DNA of 64,000 nucleotides from Streptomyces sp. NBC_00775 (lineage in GTDB: Bacteria > Actinomycetota > Actinomycetes > Streptomycetales > Streptomycetaceae), in assembly GCF_036347135.1 (NCBI RefSeq), contig NZ_CP108938.1:3286001-3350000 (forward strand), given 5' to 3'. The notes below the pieces were generated by a model, which was given only the letters and a program-made list of their open reading frames with translations, made no database searches and was not told where the DNA came from. The translations under genes were made by a program, and so were the position numbers. Numbering within the stretch: the stretch's first letter is position 1; the number at the start of each line of letters is the position of its first letter. This document shows positions 38,826 to 46,688 of this stretch, in pieces.

Positions 38826-39206
38826 CTTCGCCCCCGCCGCCCCTACCCGACCCATCCCCCAGGGGCTCCGCCCCTTCAACCCCGTTCGGTTGTGCGTCGG
38901 GTGCGGGACGGTGGGGGCTGGGCGCGCAGTTCCCCGCGCCCCTGGGGTGGGTGGGCGTGAAGGTTGATTGTTGGGTGCGGGGCAGTGGGGGCTGGGTGCG
39001 CAGTTTCCCGCGTGCCTGAAGGCACGGGGCTGCGCCCTGGTCCCCCGCCCGTCCCGGTTCGTCGGGGGGGTGGGGTTGCTTTTGCCTTTAGGGGCGCGGG
39101 GAACTGCGCGACAAGCCCCCACCGGCCCGCAGCCGACGAACAACCCCCGGGGTCGAAGGGGCGGAGCCCCTGGAGGATGGGACGGGTAGGGGCGGCGGGG
39201 GCGAGA
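38826..39206. repeat. Composite intergenic inverted repeat between convergent glgB and helD
   Basis: The 390-bp gap holds no gene. Its ends (38826-38877 and 39156-39206) are about 50-bp inverted repeats with only a few mismatches, each abutting a stop codon. Between them are three copies of the GCGCAGTTCCCCGCGCCCCT motif (38924-38943, a divergent one near 38998-39017, and a reverse one near 39092-39111). Related copies lie at 4300-4420 and 50213-50250. The arms probably act as a bidirectional terminator. Confidence 0.8.
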
Positions 39207-39210
39207 ACTC

Positions 39211-41481
39211 CTACGCCGGCCCAGACTCCCGCAGCGAATCCGGCAACTCACCGGTATAGAGCACCCCAAGCGCCTGCGTAGCCCGAGTCAGAGCCACATA
39301 CAGGTCACTCGTCCCGTACAACGCCGGCTCGACCACCAGCACGGAGTCGAACTCCAGCCCCTTGGCCTGCCGAGGGTCTAGAAGGACGACGGCGCGGGTC
39401 AGATCGGGCTCCGATCCCACCGCAACCCCCTCCAGACGCACGGCCAGCGCAGCGTGCAGCGCACGAGGCGCGATCACCGCAAGCCGCCCCTCGGCGGGGG
39501 TCAGTTCGGCGACGGCCTTGGCGACGGCGCCGGGCAAGTCGTCACCCGCGTCCCGCACCCACGGCCGTACCCCCGTAGACCGCACGGACCGAGGCGGCTC
39601 AAACCCGGGCCGCTCCGCCCGCACCACCCCCGCCGCGACATCCATGATCTCGGACGGAGTCCGGTAGTTGACGGCGAGACGCGTGTGCTCCCAGCGGTCC
39701 TCCACATACGGGGAGAGGATCTCCTCCCACGATCCGACCCCCGCCGCCTCCGCGGTCTGCGCGGGATCACCCACGAGGGTCATGGAGCGCGTGGGACTCC
39801 GGCGCATCAGCAGCCGCCAGGCCATGGGCGACAGTTCCTGCGCCTCGTCGACGATGATGTGGCCGAAGGCCCAGGTCCGGTCGGCGGCGGCACGCTCGGC
39901 GGCGCTGCGGTGGTCGTCCTCCTCGTGCCGCTCGGCCATCCGTTCGGCGTCGATGATGTTGTGCGCGGAGAGGACCTCGGAGTCCTCCTCGTCCTTGTCC
40001 TCGAACTCGTAGGTACGAGAGGCGTAGGAGACGTCCAGGACGCCCTGTGCGTAGGCGACCTGGGTGCGGCGCTCCTGGTCCGCGAGCGCCCTGGCCACCC
40101 GGTCGTCCTCGCCGAGCAGCTCGGCGGCCTCGTCGAGGAGCGGCACGTCCGCGGTGGTCCACTCGCCGGTGACCGGACGGCGGATCGCCTCGGCGTCCTC
40201 GTCCGGGAGGTAGCCCTCCGGACCGGCCAGGAAGTCGGCGACCAGCCGCTGCGGTGTCAGCCTCGGCCACAACTGGTCGATCGCGCCCCAGACTTCGGGG
40301 TTCTCGGCCAGCTCGTCACGCATCTGCGTGATGTCGCTGGCGTCGAGGAGGTTGGAGCCGTCGAAGGGGTCGGTGCCGATGCGTTCGGCGAGCATGTCGG
40401 TGAGGGTGTTCAGGATGTGACCCTCGAAGTACTCGCGCGCGACATTGTGCGGCAGCTTGGCCTCGCGGGTGCGTTCGCGGGCGACCTGGACGAGCCCGGC
40501 GTCGAGCATCAGTATGTCCCGGTCGTGCTCGATCGCGATCACGGGGTCGGGGAGCTCCTGGCGGTCACGGACCACCGAGGCCAGTACCTCGGCCATGTCC
40601 GCGCGGCCCTTCACGGCGGCTGCCTCGGGGGTGTCGGCCGCCGTCGCCTTCACGCCGGGGAACAGCTCACCGACCGTCGCGAGCAGGACGCCCGTCTCGC
40701 CGAGCGAGGGCAGCACCTCGCCGATGTAGCCGAGGAAGGCCGGGTTGGGGCCGACGATGAGGACGGCGCGCTTGGCCAGCAGCTCCCGGTACTCGTAGAG
40801 GAGGTATGCGGCCCGGTGCAGGGCGACGGCCGTCTTGCCGGTGCCGGGGCCGCCCTCCACCACCATGACACCCCGGTGCGGGGCACGGATGATCCGGTCC
40901 TGCTCGGCCTGGATGGTCTGCACGATGTCGCTCATGCGGCCGGTGCGCGCGGAGTTGAGCGCGGCGAGCAGCACGGCGTCTCCGGTCGGGTCCTCGTGAC
41001 CGGTGCGTTCGTGGTCGCCGAGGTCGAGGATCTCGTCGTGCAGGTCGGTGACGTGCCGGCCGTCGGTGGTGATGTGCCGGCGGCGGCGCAGGCCCATGGG
41101 GGTGTGGCCGGTGGCCAGGTAGAAGGGGCGGGCGACCGGGGCCCGCCAGTCGATGAGGATCGGGGTGTGCTCGGTGTCGTCGGCGCGGATGCCGATCCGG
41201 CCGATGTGGTGTTTGACGCCTGTGGTGAGGTCGACGCGGCCGAAGCAGAGCGAACCGTCCACGGCGTTCAGCGCGGCGAGCAGGCCCGAGCGCTCGGCGA
41301 CCAGGATGTCCCGTTCGAGGCGTGCCTGCATGGGCGTGCTGCCCTGCGCGAGCGCGTTCCCGACGGATGCCTCCGTGACACCGCGCAGGGCGTCCACGCG
41401 CGCGTACAACCCGTCGATGAATTCCTGCTCATCGCGCAATTCATCGTCGGGAAATTCTGTGTGTGAGCCCCTGTTTGACAA
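39211..41481 (-). CDS. helD: HelD-like RNA polymerase-associated helicase/ATPase
   Basis: This 756-residue UvrD/Rep-type superfamily 1 protein starts at TTG 41481, 6 nt after GGGAG. The N-terminal coiled region (DELRDEQEFIDGLYARVD) matches the arm that HelD inserts into RNA polymerase. ATPase motifs include EGGPGTGKTAVALHRAAYLL (Walker A), FGHIIVDEAQELSPMAWRLL (Walker B), MTLVGDPAQTAEA and LAVNYRTPSEIMDVAAG. It has no nuclease domain. Actinobacterial HelD removes stalled RNA polymerase from DNA and in some species gives rifamycin tolerance. I found no rifamycin-associated element upstream. Its start codon sits beside the -35 box of the divergent candidate small RNA. Confidence 0.9.
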   Translation of the reverse strand: MSNRGSHTEFPDDELRDEQEFIDGLYARVDALRGVTEASVGNALAQGSTPMQARLERDILVAERSGLLAALNAVDGSLCFGRVDLTTGVKHHIGRIGIRADDTEHTPILIDWRAPVARPFYLATGHTPMGLRRRRHITTDGRHVTDLHDEILDLGDHERTGHEDPTGDAVLLAALNSARTGRMSDIVQTIQAEQDRIIRAPHRGVMVVEGGPGTGKTAVALHRAAYLLYEYRELLAKRAVLIVGPNPAFLGYIGEVLPSLGETGVLLATVGELFPGVKATAADTPEAAAVKGRADMAEVLASVVRDRQELPDPVIAIEHDRDILMLDAGLVQVARERTREAKLPHNVAREYFEGHILNTLTDMLAERIGTDPFDGSNLLDASDITQMRDELAENPEVWGAIDQLWPRLTPQRLVADFLAGPEGYLPDEDAEAIRRPVTGEWTTADVPLLDEAAELLGEDDRVARALADQERRTQVAYAQGVLDVSYASRTYEFEDKDEEDSEVLSAHNIIDAERMAERHEEDDHRSAAERAAADRTWAFGHIIVDEAQELSPMAWRLLMRRSPTRSMTLVGDPAQTAEAAGVGSWEEILSPYVEDRWEHTRLAVNYRTPSEIMDVAAGVVRAERPGFEPPRSVRSTGVRPWVRDAGDDLPGAVAKAVAELTPAEGRLAVIAPRALHAALAVRLEGVAVGSEPDLTRAVVLLDPRQAKGLEFDSVLVVEPALYGTSDLYVALTRATQALGVLYTGELPDSLRESGPA

Positions 41482-41504
41482 TTCCGCTCCCGCCCGGATA
41501 TACT
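41475..41504 (+). promoter_or_regulatory. Consensus sigma70-type promoter for the candidate small RNA
   Basis: TTGACA at 41475-41480 and TATACT at 41499-41504, with an 18-bp spacer, face right, away from helD. Hexamers this close to the vegetative consensus are unusual in Streptomyces and occur mainly at strongly expressed genes. No coding sequence follows; an intrinsic terminator lies 66 nt after the predicted start. Confidence 0.85.
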
Positions 41505-41510
41505 GTGGCC

Positions 41511-41604
41511 AGTGAACTTCTTTGCGACTCAATCCCCTTGAAGTCGCGAACCATTGAATATACGCAGAGAAATCCCCCGAGCGCAATCGCTCAGGGGATT
41601 TTTT
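41511..41604 (+). ncRNA. Candidate small RNA of about 94 nt
   Basis: Transcription from the promoter at 41475-41504 should begin near 41511. A first hairpin (GCGACTCAA / TTGAAGTCGC, 41524-41547) exposes a TCCCC loop. The transcript ends at a hairpin with stems AAATCCCC/GGGGATTT and GAGCG/CGCTC, followed by six Ts. There is no ORF with a ribosome binding site inside. It is antisense to the expected 5' leader of helD if that gene is transcribed from further upstream. I do not recognise a known RNA family; the loops have four to five C residues, fewer than the 6C RNA motif. Confidence 0.75.
41570..41604 (+). terminator. Intrinsic terminator with T-run
   Basis: AAATCCCC (41570-41577) pairs with GGGGATTT (41594-41601) and GAGCG with CGCTC, with a CAAT loop; TTTTTT runs to 41604. 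The T-run is only on the plus strand, so it terminates rightward transcription and does not serve the minus-strand thioredoxin gene. Confidence 0.9.
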
Positions 41605-41642
41605 GTATACCGATGGGACCGATGGGTTGGGTATCGGTGAGG

Positions 41643-41975
41643 TCAGAGCACGTCGGACAGCTCCTCCAGCAGCCGTCGCTTGGGCCGGGCCCCCACCATC
41701 GCCTTCACGGGCTCACCGCCCTGGAACACCATGAACGTGGGCATAGACAGCACCTTGTACGCGTTCGTCGTCTCCGGGTTGGTGTCCACGTCCAGCTGGA
41801 CCACCTTCAGCCGGTCGCCCTCCTCGGAGGCCAGAGCGCTGAGCACCGGCCCCATCTGCCGGCACGGCGGGCACCAGTCGGCGGTGAACTCCACCAGCAC
41901 GGGCAGATCCGCCCCGATCACCTCCGTCGCGAAGTCCGCGTCCGTCACCTCGGCCACACCTGCTGCCTTCACCAC
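41643..41975 (-). CDS. Thioredoxin with WCPPC active site
   Basis: This roughly 110-residue thioredoxin has the sequence LVEFTADWCPPCRQMGPVL, so the active site is CPPC rather than the usual CGPC. The cis-Pro loop is SMPTFMVFQGGEP. CPPC changes the redox potential of thioredoxin-fold proteins. GTG 41975 is taken as the start because AAGG lies 9 nt upstream; GTG 41984, overlapping the merR stop as GTGA, is an alternative. The gene is coupled to the upstream MerR regulator, which suggests a thiol or oxidant response. Confidence 0.88.
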   Translation of the reverse strand: MVKAAGVAEVTDADFATEVIGADLPVLVEFTADWCPPCRQMGPVLSALASEEGDRLKVVQLDVDTNPETTNAYKVLSMPTFMVFQGGEPVKAMVGARPKRRLLEELSDVL

Positions 41976-41980
41976 TGCGA

Positions 41981-42442
41981 TCACCCTTCTGTTCTTCCTG
42001 CCGGGGGTCCGGGGGTTGTCCCCCGGGAAAACACAGCGCATACGGGTTCCGGGCCGCCCGGAACCTCGGCGTCGGCGGCCAGCTCGTCCCGCGCCCGTTC
42101 CGCCCGCGCCAGCTGCTCGCCGACCTTCGCGCGCACCGACACCAACTCGTCGATCAGCGCGTCGAGCTCGCCGAGCTTGCGGCGGTAGACCGCGAGCGAC
42201 GCGGGGCACGAGTCGCCCTCCGGGTGCCCGGCCCGCAGACACTCCACGAAGGGCCGCGTCTCCTCCAGGTCGAACCCGAAGTCCTGCAACGTCCTGATCT
42301 GCCGCAGCAGCCGCAGGTCGTCCTCGTCGTACGTCCGGTACCCGTTCTCGCCCCGCCGCGCGGGAAGCAGCCCCCGCGACTCGTAGTAGCGCAGAGTCCG
42401 CGTGGTCGTCCCCGCCTGCGCCGCCAGCTCGCCGATTCGCAT
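41981..42442 (-). CDS. MerR family transcriptional regulator
   Basis: This 153-residue regulator starts at ATG 42442. The winged helix is MRIGELAAQAGTTTRTLRYY, followed by the ESRGLLPARR and YRTYDEDDLRLL blocks of the family, then a dimerisation helix. Cys residues occur in PFVECLRAG, EGDSCPAS and EPVCAVF and could bind metal or sense thiol stress. Its stop overlaps the thioredoxin gene region, so merR-trx is one operon. A perfect palindrome just upstream (42457-42476) is the likely autoregulatory operator. Confidence 0.9.
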   Translation of the reverse strand: MRIGELAAQAGTTTRTLRYYESRGLLPARRGENGYRTYDEDDLRLLRQIRTLQDFGFDLEETRPFVECLRAGHPEGDSCPASLAVYRRKLGELDALIDELVSVRAKVGEQLARAERARDELAADAEVPGGPEPVCAVFSRGTTPGPPAGRTEG

Positions 42443-42456
42443 GCCTTGACGGTAAT

Positions 42457-42476
42457 CCTTGACGCCGACGTCAAGG
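42457..42476. promoter_or_regulatory. MerR-type palindromic operator upstream of merR-trx
   Basis: CCTTGACG (42457-42464) and CGTCAAGG (42469-42476) form a perfect 8-bp inverted repeat with a 4-bp spacer. It starts 14 bp before the merR start codon. It contains TTGACG on both strands, so it overlaps the -35 region as MerR operators typically do. Confidence 0.8.
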
Positions 42477-42519
42477 CAAGCCATGTCGGCCGCCGGGGCA
42501 CGGGCTGCCCTCTCCCCGA

Positions 42520-43035
42520 TCAGGCCGGCGGCAGCAGCGGCTTCCGCTCCACCGGTGACGACAGGACGATCGAGGTCGTCGTACGGCCCAGCGCGGACGT
42601 CTGCCCCAGGACGTCCTCCAGGTGGATGGTGTCCTGGACGGCGACCTTGAGGATCCAGCAGTCCTCGCCGACGACGTGGTGGACCTCGACGATCTCGGGG
42701 CGGGCCAGCAGCTCCAGGGTCCTGGGGTGCTTCAGGGTGTAGCCGCCGTGCGGGTTGACGCGGATGAAGGCCTGGAGGCCGTAGCCGAGGCGGGGCGCGG
42801 AGACGTGGGCGCCGTAGCCGGTGATGGCGCCCGCGGACTCCAGGCGGCGGACGCGTTCGGCTACGGCGGCCGGGCTCAGCCGGACGCGGCGGCCCAGCTC
42901 GCTGAGCTTGATCCGGCCGTCGCTCTGCAGCAGCTCCAGGATCTGCCGGTCCAGCGCGTCGAAGGCCACCGACGTTTCGTTGGCGGCGGCGCGCAGATGC
43001 CGTGGTTCCTTCGGTGCCTCGGCCGCATCTCCCAT
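42520..43035 (-). CDS. Lrp/AsnC family transcriptional regulator
   Basis: This 171-residue protein starts at ATG 43035 after GGGGGAG. The N-terminal helix-turn-helix is FDALDRQILELLQSDGRIKL then LGRRVRLSPAAVAERVRRLE. The C-terminal RAM domain (ITGYGAHVSAPRLGYGLQAF, VHHVVGEDCWILKVAV) binds amino acids and forms octamers. It is divergent from the epimerase gene over an 86-bp gap, so it may control that gene as well as itself. The ligand is not predictable. Confidence 0.92.
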   Translation of the reverse strand: MGDAAEAPKEPRHLRAAANETSVAFDALDRQILELLQSDGRIKLSELGRRVRLSPAAVAERVRRLESAGAITGYGAHVSAPRLGYGLQAFIRVNPHGGYTLKHPRTLELLARPEIVEVHHVVGEDCWILKVAVQDTIHLEDVLGQTSALGRTTTSIVLSSPVERKPLLPPA

Positions 43036-43121
43036 GACTCCCCCTTCAGAACTCCTGCGTACGTCGGGAGAATTATGACCACAAGGCCGCAGCTCATCGA
43101 ATGGGATCGGGGGAGGGCGCC

Positions 43122-44024
43122 ATGCCTGAGGTAGCTGTCATCGGCGGAAGCCGGTATTTCGGAAAACGCCTGATAGACCGGCTGATGGCCGCGGGAGACC
43201 GGGTCACCGTCATCAATCGCGGCTCGTCGGCACCGCCCGCGGGGGCAATTCACCTCATCGCCGACCGCAATGATGAGAATTCCCTGGAGAACGCCCTGGG
43301 TTCGCGGACTTTCGATGTGGTCATCGACCAGGTCTGCTATACGCCGAGGCAGGCGGAGATCGCGCGACGGGTATTCGCGGGACGCACACGGCGGTACGTC
43401 ATGACGTCCACCGTCGAGGTGTACGAGTACGAGGACTCGGCGGCCCTCGTGCGCGAGGACGCCGTGGACCCCCGTACCGTCACCGTCGACCTCGAACTCC
43501 CCTGGGACGACCCAGACTTCCTCGACGCGCACTACGGCGAGGGCAAGCGGCAGGCCGAGGCGGTCTTCACGGCCGACCCCGCGTTCCCGTACGTGGCCGT
43601 CCGCGTCGCCCACGTCCTGGGCGGGGCCGACGACTTCACCGGCCGCCTCGACCACTACACCGACCGCATCCGCACCGGCGAACCGATCGCCGTCCCCGCC
43701 GTGAACCACCCGGCCACGTACATCCATGTCGAGGAGATCGCGGACTTCCTCGCCTGGACGGCGGGCGCGGACTTCACCGGGCCGGTGAACGCCGCCTCCC
43801 ACGGGGTGCTCACCACCGAGGCGTTGTGCGAGGCGGTCGCCGTGCACGTGCCGGAAGGCAAGACGGCCTTCCAGAGCGTCGAGGTCGGGGAGGCCTCGCC
43901 GTTCTCCTTCGCCCGTTCGTACGGGATGGACAACTCGCGGGCCACCCAGCTCGGTTTCGCGTTCGGCGAGGCTCGCCAATGGCTCCCCCAGGCCGTGGCC
44001 GAGACGGTCGGAAAGGACAACTGA
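43122..44024 (+). CDS. NAD-dependent epimerase/dehydratase (extended SDR)
   Basis: This 300-residue protein starts at ATG 43122 after GGGGGAGG. The Rossmann motif is IGGSRYFGKRLIDRL. The active-site Tyr-Lys pair is in HYGEGKRQAE, and the Ser/Thr in MTSTVEVYE. HPATYIHVEEIADFLAW is the downstream SDR block. It belongs with NAD-dependent epimerase/reductase proteins acting on sugars or similar compounds; the substrate is unknown. It is 1 bp from the aldo/keto reductase gene, so the two form an operon of oxidoreductases divergent from the Lrp regulator. Confidence 0.88.
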   Translation: MPEVAVIGGSRYFGKRLIDRLMAAGDRVTVINRGSSAPPAGAIHLIADRNDENSLENALGSRTFDVVIDQVCYTPRQAEIARRVFAGRTRRYVMTSTVEVYEYEDSAALVREDAVDPRTVTVDLELPWDDPDFLDAHYGEGKRQAEAVFTADPAFPYVAVRVAHVLGGADDFTGRLDHYTDRIRTGEPIAVPAVNHPATYIHVEEIADFLAWTAGADFTGPVNAASHGVLTTEALCEAVAVHVPEGKTAFQSVEVGEASPFSFARSYGMDNSRATQLGFAFGEARQWLPQAVAETVGKDN

Positions 44025-44025
44025 C

Positions 44026-44952
44026 ATGCGGTACAGGCTTCTTGGAGACCTCCGCGTCGGCGCGATCGGCCTCGGCGCGATGCCGCTGTCGATCGAGGGC
44101 CACCCGGACGAGGCGCGCGCACTGGCCACGGTGCACGCCGCCCTCGACGCGGGCGTGACCCTCCTGGACACGGCGGACTCGTACCACCTGCCCGGCGCCG
44201 AGCCCGGCCACAACGAACAGCTCGTGGCCCGCGCCCTGGCCACATACGGCGGTGATACCAGCGAGGTGCTGGTCGCCACGAAGGGCGGGCGCGGCAGACC
44301 TTCCCCCAGTGCCTTAAGGGCCTGGGGGGACCCCCACGGCAGCTGGACGGTAACGGGTTCCCCGGCCCATCTGAAGTCGGCCGCGGAGGCCTCCTTGAAG
44401 CGGCTCGGTGTGGAGGCGATCGGCCTCTACCAGCTGCACAAGCCCGACCCCGCCGTCCCCTTCGAGGACTCGGTCGGCGCCCTGCGCGAACTCCTCGACG
44501 CGGGCAAGATCCGCCTGGCCGGCATCTCCAACACCACCACCGACCAGATCCGCCGGGCCCACGCGATCCTCGGCGACCGTCTGGTCTCCGTCCAGAACCA
44601 GTACTCCCCCGAGGTACGGGACAGCGAGCCGGAGCTACGGCTCTGCGCCGAACTGGGCATCGCCTTCCTCCCGTGGAGCCCGCTGGGCGGCATCTCCCGC
44701 AGCTCCCTGCGCGGTTCGTCGAGCGTACGGCCGGACGACCGCTTCGGCGCCTTCCACGAGGTGGCCCACGAGCGGGGCGTCAGCCCCCAACAGATCTGCC
44801 TGGCCTGGCTGTTGACCCGGTCGCCGAACGTCATCCCGATCCCGGGCGCCAGCCGCCCAGAGACCATCCGGGACTCGGCGGGCGCCGCGGACCTGGTCCT
44901 GGACACGGAGGAGCTGGCACGGCTGGACGCGGGGGCCGGCCCCCGGGACTAG
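44026..44952 (+). CDS. Aldo/keto reductase carrying a palindromic insert with a TTA codon
   Basis: This 308-residue AKR starts at ATG 44026. The catalytic tetrad is visible: Asp and Tyr in LLDTADSYHLP, Lys in VLVATKGG and His in GLYQLHKPDP. The C-terminal FLPWSPLGGISR and NVIPIPGASRPETI bind NADPH. After VATKGGRG an extra stretch (RPSPSALRAWGDPHG) is encoded by a palindromic repeat at 44301-44336. Its TTA codon (44314-44316) would make translation depend on the bldA tRNA. The insert lies just after the catalytic Lys strand, so activity may be altered. Confidence 0.9.
   Translation: MRYRLLGDLRVGAIGLGAMPLSIEGHPDEARALATVHAALDAGVTLLDTADSYHLPGAEPGHNEQLVARALATYGGDTSEVLVATKGGRGRPSPSALRAWGDPHGSWTVTGSPAHLKSAAEASLKRLGVEAIGLYQLHKPDPAVPFEDSVGALRELLDAGKIRLAGISNTTTDQIRRAHAILGDRLVSVQNQYSPEVRDSEPELRLCAELGIAFLPWSPLGGISRSSLRGSSSVRPDDRFGAFHEVAHERGVSPQQICLAWLLTRSPNVIPIPGASRPETIRDSAGAADLVLDTEELARLDAGAGPRD
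44301..44336. repeat. Palindromic repeat element inserted in the aldo/keto reductase gene
   Basis: The element begins TTCCCCCAGTGCCTTAAGGG and ends CCTGGGGGGACCCCCA. It has outer CCCCCAG/CTGGGGG arms and an inner CCTTAAGG palindrome. Its ends match the inverse of the element at 10885-10932, and similar sequences are widespread in Streptomyces. It is 36 bp long and keeps the reading frame. Confidence 0.8.
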
Positions 44953-44975
44953 GGGGGTGTGGCGAGAAAGTCCCG

Positions 44976-45013
44976 CACAACACTCCCTAGTCGTCACAAC
45001 ACTCCCTAGTCGT
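44976..45013. repeat. 19-bp tandem duplication at the 3' end of the AAA ATPase gene
   Basis: CACAACACTCCCTAGTCGT occurs twice in tandem at 44976-44994 and 44995-45013. The second copy contains the stop codon of the minus-strand ATPase gene (CTA at 45006-45008). The first copy is an extra stop-bearing copy just downstream. Confidence 0.85.
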
Positions 45014-46499
45014 CGTCCCCTGTCGCGAGAGAGTCTTCGGCGTCCCCGTCGGGGTCCCGCACGCCCAGCAGCCGGCGCGTCAACCGGTCCCGGTCGGACA
45101 GCAGCTCATCCACCGCGGCCCGGAGGTCGTCCGGCTCCGTCCGCTCGGCCTCCCGTTCGGCCGCGATCAGCACGGCCCGTCGTACGAGCTCCTTGGTGAA
45201 GGACGCCGTCGTGCCCGCCGTGCGGGCGACGATCTCGTCGGTGAGGTCCTTGCCGAGGTCGAGGGAGGCGCCGTACAGGGCGAGGAGACGGGCGCGGCCC
45301 TCGGCGTCGGGTACGGGGATCTCGACGGCGAGGTCGACGCGGCCGGGGCGTTGGACGAGGGCGGGCTCCAGCAGGTCCGCGCGGTTGGTGGTGAGCAGGA
45401 AGGCGACGTCGGCGTCGTCGCCGAGGCCGTCCATCTCGTTCAGCACCTGGAAGAGCAGGGGCTGTTCGCCGCCGCCGTAGTCGCGGGCCTCGGCGATCAG
45501 ATCGCAGTCCTCCAGGACGACGAGGGCGGGCTGGAGCATGCGTGCCAGGGCGCAGGCCGGGCCGATGGCGTCGATGCTCGTCCCGGCCAGCACCACGACC
45601 GTGAACTCCGGGAGGTGGGAGAGGAGATAGCGGATCGTGTGGGTCTTGCCGGTGCCGGGCGGGCCGTAGAGGAGAAGGCCGCGGCGCAGGTGCTGGCCCG
45701 CGGCGCGCAGGCGTTCACGGCGGCGCGCCACTCCGACCACCTGGCGCTCCACGCGTTCCAGGAGACCGTCCGGCAGCACGATCTCCTCACGGGAGAGACC
45801 GGGTCGGCGATGGAAGCGGAACGGTCCCAGGCCGTGGCCGAAGTCGGAGCCCTCGAAGGAGAGGACCTGGCCGCGGAAGATGTTGTGCGCGCGGACCAGA
45901 GCGTCGATCTCCGCCAGCAGCCGGTCCGCGAACTCCTTCTCCCGAGCGAGGACTTCGATCTCCACCTTGTTGCGCCCGTACTCGTCCGCCGGGCCGCGCA
46001 GCAGCACCGCGAACCGCTCGTCGCCCTCCTGGCCGAGGTAGAACCCGAAGGAGACACAGGCGAGTTCCTGGTCAGGGGAGATCGGCAGATGCGCGTAGTC
46101 GACCGCGCCGATCACGAACCGGTTGTACCGGTCGGCCGATTCGAGGATGTCGCCCAGCGTCAGGTCCCCATGATGGGAGGAGCCGCGCATGCCGATCAGT
46201 TCGTAGGAACGCCCCTCGGCCGCGAACCAGCGCTCCACCGCCAGATGCACATTGGGCAGGTCGTACGAGGGATACGCGGCCTTGACCACCGGCTGGTCCC
46301 CGGGTGCCGTGCCCAGATGCGCGCGCATCCGCTCGGCGAGATTCCGGCCGTCCGCGACCTGGGGCTTGGGCCGCGCGACGGCGTCGAGGAACTGGCTGAA
46401 CAACTCGCCGACCTCCTCAAGAGACAGCGGTGAGCCCTGCCCCTCGGCGGCGAGCCGGGCCTTGAACTCCGCATTGCTGATGATCTCGGTCTCGCCCAT
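45006..46499 (-). CDS. AAA family ATPase
   Basis: This 497-residue protein starts at ATG 46499 with GGAGG at good spacing. The C-terminal AAA module has Walker A GPPGTGKTHTIRYLL, an unusual Walker B LVVLEDCDLIAE, sensor 1 FLLTTNRADLLE and arginine finger region LVQRPGRVDLAVEIP. The N-terminal 240 residues form an uncharacterised domain seen in AAA proteins of the CDC48/FtsH-like 'ATP-binding' group in actinobacteria. It probably remodels proteins, but no partner is adjacent. The upstream region has 20-bp direct repeats. Confidence 0.88.
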   Translation of the reverse strand: MGETEIISNAEFKARLAAEGQGSPLSLEEVGELFSQFLDAVARPKPQVADGRNLAERMRAHLGTAPGDQPVVKAAYPSYDLPNVHLAVERWFAAEGRSYELIGMRGSSHHGDLTLGDILESADRYNRFVIGAVDYAHLPISPDQELACVSFGFYLGQEGDERFAVLLRGPADEYGRNKVEIEVLAREKEFADRLLAEIDALVRAHNIFRGQVLSFEGSDFGHGLGPFRFHRRPGLSREEIVLPDGLLERVERQVVGVARRRERLRAAGQHLRRGLLLYGPPGTGKTHTIRYLLSHLPEFTVVVLAGTSIDAIGPACALARMLQPALVVLEDCDLIAEARDYGGGEQPLLFQVLNEMDGLGDDADVAFLLTTNRADLLEPALVQRPGRVDLAVEIPVPDAEGRARLLALYGASLDLGKDLTDEIVARTAGTTASFTKELVRRAVLIAAEREAERTEPDDLRAAVDELLSDRDRLTRRLLGVRDPDGDAEDSLATGDDD

Positions 46500-46526
46500 G
46501 CCCGCCTCCGCGCTGTCCGGCCGCAC

Positions 46527-46572
46527 TGTCCGGCCGACCACTCTGGCCTAGTTGTCCGGCCGACCACTCTGG
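46527..46572. repeat. 20-bp direct repeats upstream of the AAA ATPase
   Basis: TGTCCGGCCGACCACTCTGG occurs at 46527-46546 and 46553-46572 (26-bp period), with a partial third copy TGTCCGGCCGC at 46514-46524. They lie 15-73 bp upstream of the ATPase start codon, where a promoter would be. They may be regulator-binding repeats or simply a local duplication. Confidence 0.7.
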
Positions 46573-46688
46573 TCTCCCAGCCTGGGACCGAACACGTAGG
46601 CCGGTCAAAGCATTTGGGACGGATGTCCCCGAACGTGTGCGTCAGACCGGCGGACAGCACCCCGATGTGCGTAAAGCGGACCGTCGGC

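Noticed and set aside
41482..41642. Rifamycin-associated element or 6C RNA upstream of helD
   Set aside because: No inverted repeat like the rifamycin element is present, and the hairpin loops have four to five C residues rather than six or more. It is left as an unclassified RNA.
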